Assembly (NCBI GenBank): GCA_036557785.1
Contig: DATBGZ010000074.1
Coordinates: 1-30,532 of the forward strand
Direction of reading: 5' to 3'
DNA from: DATBGZ01 sp036557785
Lineage (GTDB): Bacteria; Actinomycetota; Actinomycetes; Mycobacteriales; Micromonosporaceae
Length of the DNA stretch: 30,532 bases
A model generated the notes under the pieces. It was not told the DNA's origin. It did not search any database and saw only the letters and a list, made by a program, of their open reading frames with translations. Numbering within the stretch: the first letter of the stretch is position 1; every line of letters begins with the position of its first letter. Below are positions 13,683 to 22,568 of this stretch, one piece after another. The position numbers and the translations under genes are program-made.

Positions 13683-15098
13683 TCAGTTCTCGCCTCCGCG
13701 GTCGGCCGTCGCGGGCAGGCTGTTGGCGAGTCGGTCGAGGCTGTCGAGGACAGCAGTCCGGCCCCCATCGGTGATCTTGTGATCTCTGGTCAGCTCGTCG
13801 ATCCTTTCTCGAAGCTTGTCGATAGCTTGGGCGGCCTCATCGGTCTCTTCATTGGCCAGGTGGTGGTCTATCTCGTCAACCCTGCTGAGCAGGTCCCTGG
13901 CGTCGTGCGATTTGAGGTAACCGAGCTCAACCTGCGCCTGGATGGTCGAGCGCACGTCCTCGACCGTGCCTGGCGGTGACGTCGGGGCCACCGTCGAGAG
14001 CGTCGGCGACGTCGCGCCGCCGGGCTGCTGGATGGCCTGCTGAGTCGGCCGGGTTGTCAGCATGGTGAACGTGATGACGAGCGCGGTGATGATGGCGGTA
14101 CCCAGGGCGACGGCGAGGGTGCCGGCCGGGCCGATCCGGAACGCCCTGGGCGTTGGATCATCTCGGTCGACCTCCAGTCTCGGGACGCGTTGTGTCCTGG
14201 TCATGACCTGGGCGCGCCCGCGGCTCATCGGCAACTCACCGGTCCCCGCGTCGGCCACGCGACCCGTTGCCCTGCCTTCCTGAAGGCCCTGTAGCTGGCG
14301 GCGTACGTCCGCGGCTCGGGCGGGCCGATCGTCGGGGTTCTTCGCGAGCAACTGCTCAATGACGTGGTCGAAGCCGGCCGGCAGGTCGGGCCGTTGGGAG
14401 GTCACGGGCGCCGGTGTGTCATGGACGTGCTGCCACAACACGTGCATGGGGTCGTCCCCGGTGAAGGGCGGTTGGCCCGTGAGCATCTCGTGGAGCACAC
14501 ATCCCAGGGCGTAGAGGTCGGTCCGCGGGTCGACGTGACCGTGTGTCGCCTGCTCGGGGGCCATGTACAGGGCGGTGCCGATGGTGGTCCCGTCCCCGGT
14601 CGCGCGGGTTTGGTTGGCCCGCTGGAGTCGGGCGATGCCGAAGTCGCAGACCTTGACCTGGCCGGAGCGGGTGAGCAGGACGTTGTCGGGCTTGATGTCG
14701 CGGTGCACGATGCCGGCGTCGTGGGCAGCCTGGAGCGCGTCGCAGACCTGGATCGCGATCCGCAGAGCATCGCTCGGGAGCATGGGCCCGCGCTGCAGCC
14801 GCTGACGAAGATCGTCGCCCTCGACCAGTTCCATCACGACGTACGGGACATCGTCCTGGCTGCCGAGGTCGTACACGGTGACGATGTTGGTGTGCGCCAG
14901 CCGTGCCAGCGTGCGGGCCTCCTCGTCGAGGCGGCGCAGCATGAGCGGGTCGGCGCTGGCTGACCTGGTCAGCACCTTGATCGCGACGGGACGACCCAGC
15001 CGGATGTCGGTACCGGACCAGACGGTCGCCATTCCACCACGACGAAGTACGGCGTCCAGGCGGTACCGGCCGCCCAGTGGTGCAGAGGCGGTGTCCAC
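13683..15098 (-). CDS. Membrane serine/threonine protein kinase with a FIMAH-like outer domain
   Basis: 471 residues from a GTG (complement of 15096-15098). The start was chosen because the kinase lobe begins at once with G-G-R-Y-R-L-D-A-V-L. The kinase domain spans about residues 10-270: glycine loop R-G-G-M-A-T-V-W, Lys41 in A-I-K-V, H132-R-D134-I-K-P-D-N, D152-F-G, and A-P-E-Q near 180. A juxtamembrane region (275-325) and one transmembrane helix (about 327-347) follow, then a Thr/Pro-rich linker. The outer domain is charged and helical (about 380-465) and resembles the FIMAH module by its repeated helix pattern; that match is tentative. The kinase type is the PknB-like family common in actinomycetes. 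It is transcribed divergently from the Rieske gene, with 174 bases between. Confidence 0.85.
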   Translation of the reverse strand: MDTASAPLGGRYRLDAVLRRGGMATVWSGTDIRLGRPVAIKVLTRSASADPLMLRRLDEEARTLARLAHTNIVTVYDLGSQDDVPYVVMELVEGDDLRQRLQRGPMLPSDALRIAIQVCDALQAAHDAGIVHRDIKPDNVLLTRSGQVKVCDFGIARLQRANQTRATGDGTTIGTALYMAPEQATHGHVDPRTDLYALGCVLHEMLTGQPPFTGDDPMHVLWQHVHDTPAPVTSQRPDLPAGFDHVIEQLLAKNPDDRPARAADVRRQLQGLQEGRATGRVADAGTGELPMSRGRAQVMTRTQRVPRLEVDRDDPTPRAFRIGPAGTLAVALGTAIITALVITFTMLTTRPTQQAIQQPGGATSPTLSTVAPTSPPGTVEDVRSTIQAQVELGYLKSHDARDLLSRVDEIDHHLANEETDEAAQAIDKLRERIDELTRDHKITDGGRTAVLDSLDRLANSLPATADRGGEN

Positions 15099-15272
15099 CC
15101 CATTACCTTGCCACGGGCGGCGTGACAGGGCGGTGTGCCAGATCGACGGAGCACGCGCACGTCCGTAGCCCGACCGGGGGTCGTGCCGGGTTTCGGCCAC
15201 GTGCCGGGGCCAGCTCGCGGGAGCATGGCACGGGTAGGGCGCTGCGGCCCGATCCCAGGGACGGTGGTCACC

Positions 15273-16127
15273 GTGAGAGTACGAGCACTCATCGACCGTA
15301 TTGAGCGGATCGAGGCGTTGGACCGGCTCGGCAACGGACTGCAAGCGGCGGTACGGGCGGTGCTGCAGGGGCGGGTGCGCGATGTGCTGCAAGGTTCGTG
15401 GCTCGGCCACCCCGTCCACCCCGCCGCCGTGCTCCTGCCGCTCGGCTCATGGATGAGCAGCGCGTTCCTGGACGTCGTGCGGGTCAACGGTCGCGCCGCC
15501 ACCGTCCTTTCTGGACTTGGCAGCGCGAGCGCGGTACCAGCCGTCGTGGCCGGACTCAACGACTGGGCGTCGCTGACCCGGGAACAGCGCCGCACCGGGC
15601 TCGTGCACGCCGCGGCGAATACGGCCGCCCTCGCCCTCAACGTGGCATCGCTGGCCGCCCGGCGCCGAGGCGAGCACGCCAAGGCTCACCGGCTCGGATA
15701 TGCGGGACTGGCCGCGGTCGGTGTGGGCGCGTACCTCGGCGGCCATCTCACCTACCGGCAGGCCGCCAGCGTGAACAACGCGGAGCCCTTCCTGCGGCAG
15801 ATCCGTCCGGGGTGGCATGGCGTGTGCGACCTGCAGGCGCTCACCCCCGGCAAGCCAGAGGTGTACCGCATCGATGACGTGCCGGTCCTCGTTGTGCGCC
15901 ACGGAGACGACGCCACGGCGCTGATCGAGCACTGTGGACACAACAGCGGGCCCCTCGGCGACGGCGAGATCCGTCACATCGACGGCACCGACTGCGTCGT
16001 CTGCCCCTGGCACGGCAGCGTCTTCCGGCTCACCGACGGCACCGTGGTCCATGGGCCCGCGGCCACCACCCAGCCGCGGCTGCGCACCCGGGTCGTGGAC
16101 GGCTGGCTCGAGGCGGCGCTGCCCTGA
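15273..16127 (+). CDS. DUF2231 membrane protein fused to a Rieske [2Fe-2S] domain
   Basis: 284 residues from the GTG at 15273; GTG 15264 is an alternative. Residues 45-180 form a DUF2231-type membrane domain, with the typical W-L-G-H-P-V-H-P-A-A-V segment near 43-53 and several hydrophobic helices. Residues 190-284 are a Rieske domain: C221-G-H223 and C244-P-W-H247-G are the two ligand pairs of a [2Fe-2S] cluster. Such fusions are frequent in actinobacteria and are thought to carry electrons at the membrane, with unknown partners. No dioxygenase or reductase partner is encoded nearby. The divergent neighbour is a serine/threonine kinase, and another kinase gene follows. Confidence 0.87.
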   Translation: MRVRALIDRIERIEALDRLGNGLQAAVRAVLQGRVRDVLQGSWLGHPVHPAAVLLPLGSWMSSAFLDVVRVNGRAATVLSGLGSASAVPAVVAGLNDWASLTREQRRTGLVHAAANTAALALNVASLAARRRGEHAKAHRLGYAGLAAVGVGAYLGGHLTYRQAASVNNAEPFLRQIRPGWHGVCDLQALTPGKPEVYRIDDVPVLVVRHGDDATALIEHCGHNSGPLGDGEIRHIDGTDCVVCPWHGSVFRLTDGTVVHGPAATTQPRLRTRVVDGWLEAALP

Positions 16128-16316
16128 GCCGGGTCGATCCGGGACCTGATTCCGCGGGGTATGGCTGGGTAGTTGCCCGTACGTGCACCCCAGATTGGTC
16201 TATATGAGCCTATTCTCACGTCCCCGTTCCATTGCTGGCGAATCGCATGCTGCATGATCTCGGTCGACATCGGTACGATGCACCCGACATTCGGGTGGGG
16301 AGATGCGAGACCGGCG

Positions 16317-18512
16317 ATGAAAGAACTGTCACCGACTGACCCGGCCTCGGTTGGGCCGTTTCGGCTACTCGGCGTCCTCGGTGGTGGGGGGATGGGCCGT
16401 GTCTATCTGGGCGAATCACTGACCGGTCGCCGCGTGGCCGTCAAAGTCATCAGACCGGATCTCGCCGACGATCCCGTGTTCCGCCGGCGCTTCCAGCGCG
16501 AGATAGCCGCGGCGCGCACGGTCAGCCCCCTCTACACCGCTGCGGTGGTCGACGCCGATACCGCCGCGACAGCGCCCTGGTTCGCCACGGCGTACATCGA
16601 TGGACCCAGCGTGCTCGACCACGTCGATGCCGAGGGGCCGCTCGCCAGTGGCGCAGTGCTCACGCTCGCGGCAGGGCTCGCCGAGGCACTCGCCTCGATC
16701 CACGACGCGGGACTGGTTCACCGCGACCTCACTCCGGGCAACGTCATTCTCGACGACTCCGGACCGCATGTCGTCGACTTCGGTATCGCGCTTGCTCCAT
16801 ACACGACGAAGCTGACCGCGAGCCAGATGATGGTGGGAACTCCCTCCTACATCGCACCCGAGGTGATCGAAGGAAATGAAGCCGGTCCACCGGGCGACGT
16901 CTTCTCCCTGGGCGCGACCCTGGCCTTTGCGGCCTCCGGCAGACACCTGGTGGCTGAGGGGCCCATGCATGCGCAGATATTGCAGATCACCAGGGGCCGG
17001 TTCGATCTGGAACCGGTTCCGAAGGAGCTCCGACCGCTGATCGTTCGATGTGTGAGCGTGAATACGCGGGATCGGCCCACGGCGTCCGAACTGGTGCGCA
17101 TCCTCGTCGGTGGTGGCGCGGCGAAGCCAACGCGCGGGTGGTACCGCAGCCGGGCCACCGCGACGTCGATCAAGGTCCCCACCTCACCACGCATCTCCCG
17201 CCGGCGCCTGCTCGCCATCGGCGGTGCGTCCGGGGTGGTGCTCGCCGGTGCGGGCGCGGCCGCGTGGGCGGGTGCCTTCACACCCGCTCCCGAGACGAGC
17301 GCGAGGTCGCGCCCACGTGCCATTGGTTCGCCGACGCCACTGACGCCCGCGCCGGCGCCATCGGGGCCCGGCACGATTGCCTGGCGAGCACGATCGGGCG
17401 TCATGCCCGTCGGCCTGTCCTCCGCCGGCCCGCAGTCACCGACCCGCATCGTTGTCGATCATGGTGCCCGGCTGATCGGCGCGAACTCGGCCGAGGTGTT
17501 CGAGGTCCAGACCGACGGAACGAGGTTGTGGACCAGGAGTCTGCCCACGGGGTTAGTGACCCTGTGGTCATGGGGCGACGCGGTCCTCGCGTCCGACTCG
17601 CGACGATTGTGGCTCATCGACGCGGGAAGCGGCGCCGTTCGGTTCGTCATCAATGCCGCCGACGACGAGAAGGCCGATTCCCAGGGTGACAACCCCGACC
17701 ACGCGGCCATCCAGATCACAGGTGTCGTGCTCGCGGCTCAGGCCGCGTTCGTGGGACTCAATACCGCCACCATCGCCTTCGACCGCAGGGGGCGCCGCCT
17801 CTGGCGCCGGGCCAGGCCCAGCCCTCGCAACGGCGTACGACCGGGCGCCGGTGTGCCGATCGCCACGGACGGCCGGTGGCTGGTCACGCACGAGGCGTCC
17901 GGTGCGATCGTCAACCTGGCTCTGCGTGACGCCCGCGACGGCGCCCTCCAGTGGCTCGCGCAGTACGAACCCGCGCCCGCTGGCCCACCGCCGGCCGGTC
18001 CAGGCGGTCCGGGCGGATCATCCCCACCGCCCGATGAGGCCTGGTCCCGCTCTGAAGGCCGCATCACGGACAGATACCTCGTCATCCGCGAGGTGCAGGA
18101 GGTCCGGGTCGTCACGATGGCCGATGGCGAACTGCTCTGGCGCGGCGCCTCGCCAACTCCGATCGCGGGAATCGAGCTGGCCGGGAGCACCATCCTCGTG
18201 GCCGCCGATCGGTTGCGCGCCTACGAGGTGGCGACCCAGGCTCAACGGTGGGACTACGATGCGCGCGGCGCCCGGGTCGGCGTGACGCCCGGCGGTACCA
18301 GGATCTTCGTTGCCAGCGACCAGGGTCTGTCCCTTGTGGATGCCGACGGCCACGAACTCTGGTCGAACCGGTACCCCGCCTACCTGCTCGACGCGGGCCC
18401 GGACTGGGCCGGCGTCCAAGGTGACCTCGGATTTGTGACGTTCCGCGCCAGGGACCCGCAGCGCAACCCGCTCGACTTCGATACCCTCGCGGTGAACCTG
18501 GGCATTGCCTGA
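16317..18512 (+). CDS. Serine/threonine protein kinase with an outer PQQ-type beta-propeller
   Basis: 731 residues from the ATG at 16317, where the kinase N-terminus P-T-D-P-A-S-V-G-P-F-R-L-L-G begins; an ATG at 16278 is a weaker alternative. The kinase domain (about 14-265) has G-G-G-G-M-G-R-V-Y, Lys43, H135-R-D137-L-T-P-G-N, D154-F-G and G-T-P-S-Y-I-A-P-E. A Tat-like S-R-R-R-L-L-A precedes a hydrophobic helix (about 298-320). The rest is a repeated beta-propeller with blades marked by L-W or Q-W motifs (for example T-R-L-W, R-R-L-W, L-Q-W, L-L-W, H-E-L-W), as in PQQ-enzyme repeats. An outer propeller on a kinase suggests sensing of an extracellular ligand or surface. An AT-richer patch near 16192-16220 (TATTCT at 16211-16216) may hold the promoter. 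Confidence 0.88.
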   Translation: MKELSPTDPASVGPFRLLGVLGGGGMGRVYLGESLTGRRVAVKVIRPDLADDPVFRRRFQREIAAARTVSPLYTAAVVDADTAATAPWFATAYIDGPSVLDHVDAEGPLASGAVLTLAAGLAEALASIHDAGLVHRDLTPGNVILDDSGPHVVDFGIALAPYTTKLTASQMMVGTPSYIAPEVIEGNEAGPPGDVFSLGATLAFAASGRHLVAEGPMHAQILQITRGRFDLEPVPKELRPLIVRCVSVNTRDRPTASELVRILVGGGAAKPTRGWYRSRATATSIKVPTSPRISRRRLLAIGGASGVVLAGAGAAAWAGAFTPAPETSARSRPRAIGSPTPLTPAPAPSGPGTIAWRARSGVMPVGLSSAGPQSPTRIVVDHGARLIGANSAEVFEVQTDGTRLWTRSLPTGLVTLWSWGDAVLASDSRRLWLIDAGSGAVRFVINAADDEKADSQGDNPDHAAIQITGVVLAAQAAFVGLNTATIAFDRRGRRLWRRARPSPRNGVRPGAGVPIATDGRWLVTHEASGAIVNLALRDARDGALQWLAQYEPAPAGPPPAGPGGPGGSSPPPDEAWSRSEGRITDRYLVIREVQEVRVVTMADGELLWRGASPTPIAGIELAGSTILVAADRLRAYEVATQAQRWDYDARGARVGVTPGGTRIFVASDQGLSLVDADGHELWSNRYPAYLLDAGPDWAGVQGDLGFVTFRARDPQRNPLDFDTLAVNLGIA

Positions 18513-18547
18513 GCCACCGTCACTCGGCCAGGACGGGTCCGGGCTGA

Positions 18548-18559
18548 TACGTTCGGCCC
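18548..18559 (+). promoter_or_regulatory. Leaderless-type -10 element before the pyridoxamine-oxidase-fold gene
   Basis: TACGTT (18548-18553) fits the TANNNT -10 consensus and ends six bases before the ATG at 18560, and there is no ribosome site. Transcription would start at or within a base of the ATG. No clear -35 is seen. Confidence 0.45.
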
Positions 18560-19066
18560 ATGGCGGAGCCCAGGGGCGAGCGACCGCACATGCCGGGCTA
18601 CGGGGTCGAGACCGATCGGTGGCAGGCCCTGCCCTGGTCGTGGGCCGCGCAGCGCTTGATCGAAGCTCGTAGCTATTGGCTCGTGACGGTCTCGGCGGTC
18701 GGTCGGCCACATGCGCTGCCCGTGTGGGGAGTCTGGGACGACGAGGAACATCGGTTCTGCTTCTCCTGTGGACCGCGTTCCCGCAAGGCGCGCAATCTCG
18801 CCGTCAACGACCAGGTGAGCTTCACCCCGGAGAGCACGGTCGAAGCCGTCTCGGTCGAGGGCACGGCGCAGGTCGTCCTCGACCCGTCCCGGCGCGAGCA
18901 TTGGATCGAGCGCTACCTGACCAAGTACCGCCCGCTCTCGGCGGACCTCAGTGCCGACTTCCTCCGCGAGAACCTCGTCGTCGAGGCCACACCGGTGCGT
19001 GCCTTCGGCGTCATCGATCGTGCGGGCGAGTTCGCCACGCGCGCGACGCGATGGCGCCTGCGGTGA
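18560..19066 (+). CDS. Pyridoxamine 5'-phosphate oxidase-fold protein (possibly F420- or FMN-dependent)
   Basis: 168 residues from the ATG at 18560. The split-barrel flavin/deazaflavin fold is suggested by S-Y-W-L-V-T-V-S, G-R-P-H-A-L-P-V-W-G-V-W, then F-C-F-S-C-G-P-R-S-R-K-A-R-N-L and V-E-G-T-A-Q-V-V, in the order typical of PPOX-class proteins of actinobacteria. Many of these use F420 to reduce small molecules in the cytoplasm; the cofactor here cannot be assigned from sequence. Length is normal for the class. It is convergent with the exporter gene, with two bases between the stop codons, and probably monocistronic from a leaderless promoter. Confidence 0.8.
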   Translation: MAEPRGERPHMPGYGVETDRWQALPWSWAAQRLIEARSYWLVTVSAVGRPHALPVWGVWDDEEHRFCFSCGPRSRKARNLAVNDQVSFTPESTVEAVSVEGTAQVVLDPSRREHWIERYLTKYRPLSADLSADFLRENLVVEATPVRAFGVIDRAGEFATRATRWRLR

Positions 19067-19068
19067 GG

Positions 19069-20514
19069 TCATCGTCCAGGCGAGCCCTGCTGCCTGGGTA
19101 GGCCGACCGCGATCACGAGACCGATCACCACGATCACGAGCATCGTGGTGAGCGCGAGCGCGAAGGGTCGCCCCCCGGGGCGGGTGGCCGCGACGAGCAC
19201 GGAGCCAGCCAACGCGGTGCCCAGAGAGGAGCCGAGGTTGGAGATGCTGCGCGACAGGCCGGAGATGTCCGCCTGGTCCCCCTCGGGGAAGCTGGACTGG
19301 ACCACATTGACCGATGCCGTGAGCATCACCCCGATCCCGAGCCCGATCAGCAGCAGACCAGGGATGAACCTGGCGATCCCTGACGTGTCGCGGGCCAGGA
19401 GCAGCAACAGCGCGAGTCCCACACCGTTCAGCACGAACCCCAGCCACACCAGTGTGCGCTGGGGCCGACGCTTGGCGAGCCGGCCCGCCAAGGCCGAGGC
19501 GAGCAGGATTCCCACTGTCGACGGCGTGAGCATCAGACCGGTCTGGACGGCGTTGTAGTGCCGCACCTGCTGCAGGTACACCGAGATGACGAAGAACGAT
19601 CCCTGCAGGGTGAGCCACTGAATGACCTGAGTCGACAGACCAAGGTTGGCCGTCCGGCTGCGAAACATGCGCAGTGCGATGAGCGGGTCCCGATGCCGGT
19701 GCTCCCGCGCGCGGACGTGCAGGAAGAACCAGAGCAGGACGATGGCCCCGGCCGCCACGAACAGCCAGACCGGGGAGACGCCACCCTTGCCGATCACGAC
19801 CGTGCCGCCGACGGTGAAGTCCGTTCGGGCCGCCAACCAGCCGTACGTTCGGGACTGCAGCACCCCGAGCACCACGAGGAACAGGCCCGCCGCGGAGAGG
19901 ATGGCGCCGGTCAGGTCGAACCGCGGCTTGGTACCGTGCCGCGGCGGGTCGGCGAAACGGAACGCGAGCACGATGATGCACGCCACGACCAGCACCTGGA
20001 AGAAGAAGGACGCGCGCCAGCCGATCGCGCTGGTGATGATGCCGCCCAGCAAGGGCCCCGCCGCCGCGCCCAGACCCGCTGCCCCGCTCACCGCACCGAA
20101 GTACTTCGCCCGACTCTTGACATCGGGAAAGGCCACGGTGACAAGGATGTAGATAGGGGGAATCATGAGCGCGGAGCCGATCCCCTCGAGCAGCGAGTAG
20201 CCGAAGATCATCAGGCCGAGACCCTGCGACACGGCGGCGAGCAGCGCACCGGCGCCGTAGATGAACAGACCCAGCATGAAGCATGTCTTGCGGCCCCAGA
20301 TGTCGGTCAGCTTGCTGCCGGGAATCATCAGCGACGCCATGGTGAGCGTGAAGAGCGTGATGGTGGTCTGCATGCCCCCGACGGTCGTACCGATGCTCGC
20401 GGCGATGGTGCTGATGGCGACGTTCATGTTCGTGCCGGCGTAGCTGGCGATGAACTGGGCCAGGACCAGTGGTGGTATCAGCGATCGGACGGCGACCGCC
20501 GGTGCGTTGGTCAC
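19069..20514 (-). CDS. MFS exporter of the DHA2 (EmrB/QacA, 14-TM) type
   Basis: 481 residues from a GTG (complement of 20512-20514) that overlaps the previous gene's TGA by four bases, which fixes the start. About 14 transmembrane helices are visible. Signatures are N-V-A-I-S-T-I in helix 1, the loop G-S-K-L-T-D-I-W-G-R-K (motif A), a helix with G-S-A-L-M-I-P-P, and P-L-L-G-G-I-I-T-S-A-I-G-W-R-A-S-F-F (antiporter motif C region). Members export drugs or metabolites by proton antiport. It is the last gene of a three-gene minus-strand operon with the amyloglucosidase and SCP2 genes; its substrate is unknown. Confidence 0.88.
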   Translation of the reverse strand: MTNAPAVAVRSLIPPLVLAQFIASYAGTNMNVAISTIAASIGTTVGGMQTTITLFTLTMASLMIPGSKLTDIWGRKTCFMLGLFIYGAGALLAAVSQGLGLMIFGYSLLEGIGSALMIPPIYILVTVAFPDVKSRAKYFGAVSGAAGLGAAAGPLLGGIITSAIGWRASFFFQVLVVACIIVLAFRFADPPRHGTKPRFDLTGAILSAAGLFLVVLGVLQSRTYGWLAARTDFTVGGTVVIGKGGVSPVWLFVAAGAIVLLWFFLHVRAREHRHRDPLIALRMFRSRTANLGLSTQVIQWLTLQGSFFVISVYLQQVRHYNAVQTGLMLTPSTVGILLASALAGRLAKRRPQRTLVWLGFVLNGVGLALLLLLARDTSGIARFIPGLLLIGLGIGVMLTASVNVVQSSFPEGDQADISGLSRSISNLGSSLGTALAGSVLVAATRPGGRPFALALTTMLVIVVIGLVIAVGLPRQQGSPGR

Positions 20515-22568
20515 GGCCTGCGGAACGCGCCCGAGAAGGACTGGCTGCGGCCAAACGCGTCGATGCGCCCCCACCGCCCGGGAATGTCGAGCAGGGCGAG
20601 GTAGTCGATCTCCGGCGGCAGGACCGGATCGCTGACGAGGAACTGCCCGCACGTATCGAGCCCGAGCATCGTCCGCAGGAGCAGCAACGGCGTCCCGGTG
20701 GACCACGCTTGCGGACTGCATGCGGTCGGATACTCGACCGGGTAGTGCGTGAAGGAGCGCTCGTAGCCGGCGAACGCCTCCGGCAACCGCCCGCTGAAGA
20801 ACTCGGCAGCATCGAACATGCCCGATGCAATCCGCGCCGCCTCCGCCTTGTATCCGTAGCGGCGCAGGCCCCAGGCGATGATCGAGTTGTCGTATGGCCA
20901 GACCGCGCCGTTGTGGTAGCCGATCGGGTTGTACCGGCCCTCGCCGACGGCGAGGCTGCGCACCCCCCAGCCGGAGAAGAGGTTGGGCCCCATCAGGTGC
21001 TTGGCCAGGAAGCGTGCCTTGCTCTGGTCGACGATGCCGCTCCAGAGCAAGTGCCCGATGTTCGACGAGAGGGCATCCACCTTGGTCCCGTCGGCGTCGA
21101 GCGCGACCGCGAAGTACTTGCCGTCAGCGACCCAGAAGTCGCGGTTGAACCTGCGCCGCAGCTCATCGGCTTGTTGGTCGAGGCTGCGGGCGTAATCGGG
21201 GTCGCCCCAGACCTCTCGAGCCAGGCGGGCCGCGCGGCGCTTGGCGTCGTAGGCGTAGCCCTGCAGCTCACACGTGGCACGCGGGAAGCCGGGTAGTCGG
21301 CCGTCGTGATAGTTGATGGAGTCCCACGAGTCCTTCCAGCACTGGTTCTCCAGGCCGTTCTCCTCGTTGGCCCGCTGGTACGAGACGTAGCCGTTGCCCT
21401 GCCGATCGGCATACTCATCGATCCATCGCAGCGCGGCGCGCGCGTTGGGCTCATGCACGCGCGCCAGCTCGGCGTCACCGGTCCACCGCTCGTACTCGTC
21501 CAAGAGCACCACGTAGAGTGCGGTCGCGTCGGCGTTGCCGTAGTACGGCGAGTGCGGCTGCTCCTCGAACGCCGCCGTCTCGCCGTAGCGCATCTCGTGC
21601 AGGATCCGCCCCGGCTCCTCCTCTCGGAAGTCGTCGACACGGACGCCCTGCCAGGCCCCGAGTGCCCGCAGCGTCGTCGCCGCGAGCTCAGGCGTGAACG
21701 GTAGCGACTGGAGACTGGTGAAGATGGCGTCGCGGCCGAACATGGCCATGAACCACGGCAACCCCGCCGCCGGCAAGCTCATGCCCCCGGCGACGGGAGG
21801 TGAGAACCGCAGCGCGGCGAGATCGACAAGACTGCGATGGTACGTCGATCGAATCCCCTCGCGCCCGGTGTCGACTCTCGGTGCGTCCTCGATCCATCGA
21901 CGCAGGCTCTCCGCCATCGGACGGTTCTTGTCACCGGCATGGCCATACTTGGGCCGCGCCCGCCGCATGCCAGGAACGATGAGGGTTGTGGTCACGTCCA
22001 GGTCGGTGGACCATTCCCCATCCGGTTCGATATGGACCTTGATGGTGAGCCCACGCTCGTCGAACTTGGCCGGCTGCGACGACTGGATCATCGTCTCCCG
22101 TACGAAGGTGTCCCGCTCGTAGCCGATGAGCAGGTGATCGCGAGTGACGCCATGGTAGTACTTCCCCTTCTTCCCGACGTTGTCCTTGACCTCGAACAGG
22201 TCGGCGAAATCGGAGTCGGCATCGATGCGGAGTACGAGGTCGACCGGGTCCTCCCCGTGGTTGAGCAGCATCAGCTCCTCATGAAACCCGTCACCAACGG
22301 CCCGACGACGGATCACCGACAGCGTCGCGTTGACATAGATGGTCCCGGTACCGGGCGCCAGGAAGAACCGGGTCTCGAAATACTGCAGGTCGTCGACGGA
22401 GAGCGGGTTGAGCCGTTGCCCGTCAATCGTGAGGATCCACTTCGACACGTACCTGGTATCAAAGGAGAACAGCCCCGTCGTGTCCTCGGGTGTGGCGTCG
22501 ATGTCACCGGACTTGTCGCTGACTACGAACGTGTTGCCATCGAGAATGCTGACCTGACCGATGGTCAT
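20511..22568 (-). CDS. Amylo-alpha-1,6-glucosidase-type glycogen debranching enzyme
   Basis: 685 residues from the ATG at the complement of 22566-22568, preceded by AAAGGA and overlapping the SCP2 stop (ATGA). The N-terminal region has the glycogen-debranching N-domain pattern: D-G-N-T-F-V-V-S-D, G-L-F-S-F-D-T-R-Y, R-R-R-A-V-G-D-G. The C-terminal (alpha/alpha)6 barrel shows G-L-P-W-F-M-A-M-F-G-R-D-A-I, F-N-R-D-F-W, and G-Y-H-N-G-A-V-W-P-Y-D-N. Relatives remove glucosyl units from branched alpha-glucans, or act on related glucosides, in the cytoplasm. Length is normal. It is cotranscribed with the SCP2 gene upstream and an exporter downstream, which is not an obvious glycogen operon, so the true substrate may differ. 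Confidence 0.85.
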   Translation of the reverse strand: MTIGQVSILDGNTFVVSDKSGDIDATPEDTTGLFSFDTRYVSKWILTIDGQRLNPLSVDDLQYFETRFFLAPGTGTIYVNATLSVIRRRAVGDGFHEELMLLNHGEDPVDLVLRIDADSDFADLFEVKDNVGKKGKYYHGVTRDHLLIGYERDTFVRETMIQSSQPAKFDERGLTIKVHIEPDGEWSTDLDVTTTLIVPGMRRARPKYGHAGDKNRPMAESLRRWIEDAPRVDTGREGIRSTYHRSLVDLAALRFSPPVAGGMSLPAAGLPWFMAMFGRDAIFTSLQSLPFTPELAATTLRALGAWQGVRVDDFREEEPGRILHEMRYGETAAFEEQPHSPYYGNADATALYVVLLDEYERWTGDAELARVHEPNARAALRWIDEYADRQGNGYVSYQRANEENGLENQCWKDSWDSINYHDGRLPGFPRATCELQGYAYDAKRRAARLAREVWGDPDYARSLDQQADELRRRFNRDFWVADGKYFAVALDADGTKVDALSSNIGHLLWSGIVDQSKARFLAKHLMGPNLFSGWGVRSLAVGEGRYNPIGYHNGAVWPYDNSIIAWGLRRYGYKAEAARIASGMFDAAEFFSGRLPEAFAGYERSFTHYPVEYPTACSPQAWSTGTPLLLLRTMLGLDTCGQFLVSDPVLPPEIDYLALLDIPGRWGRIDAFGRSQSFSGAFRRP

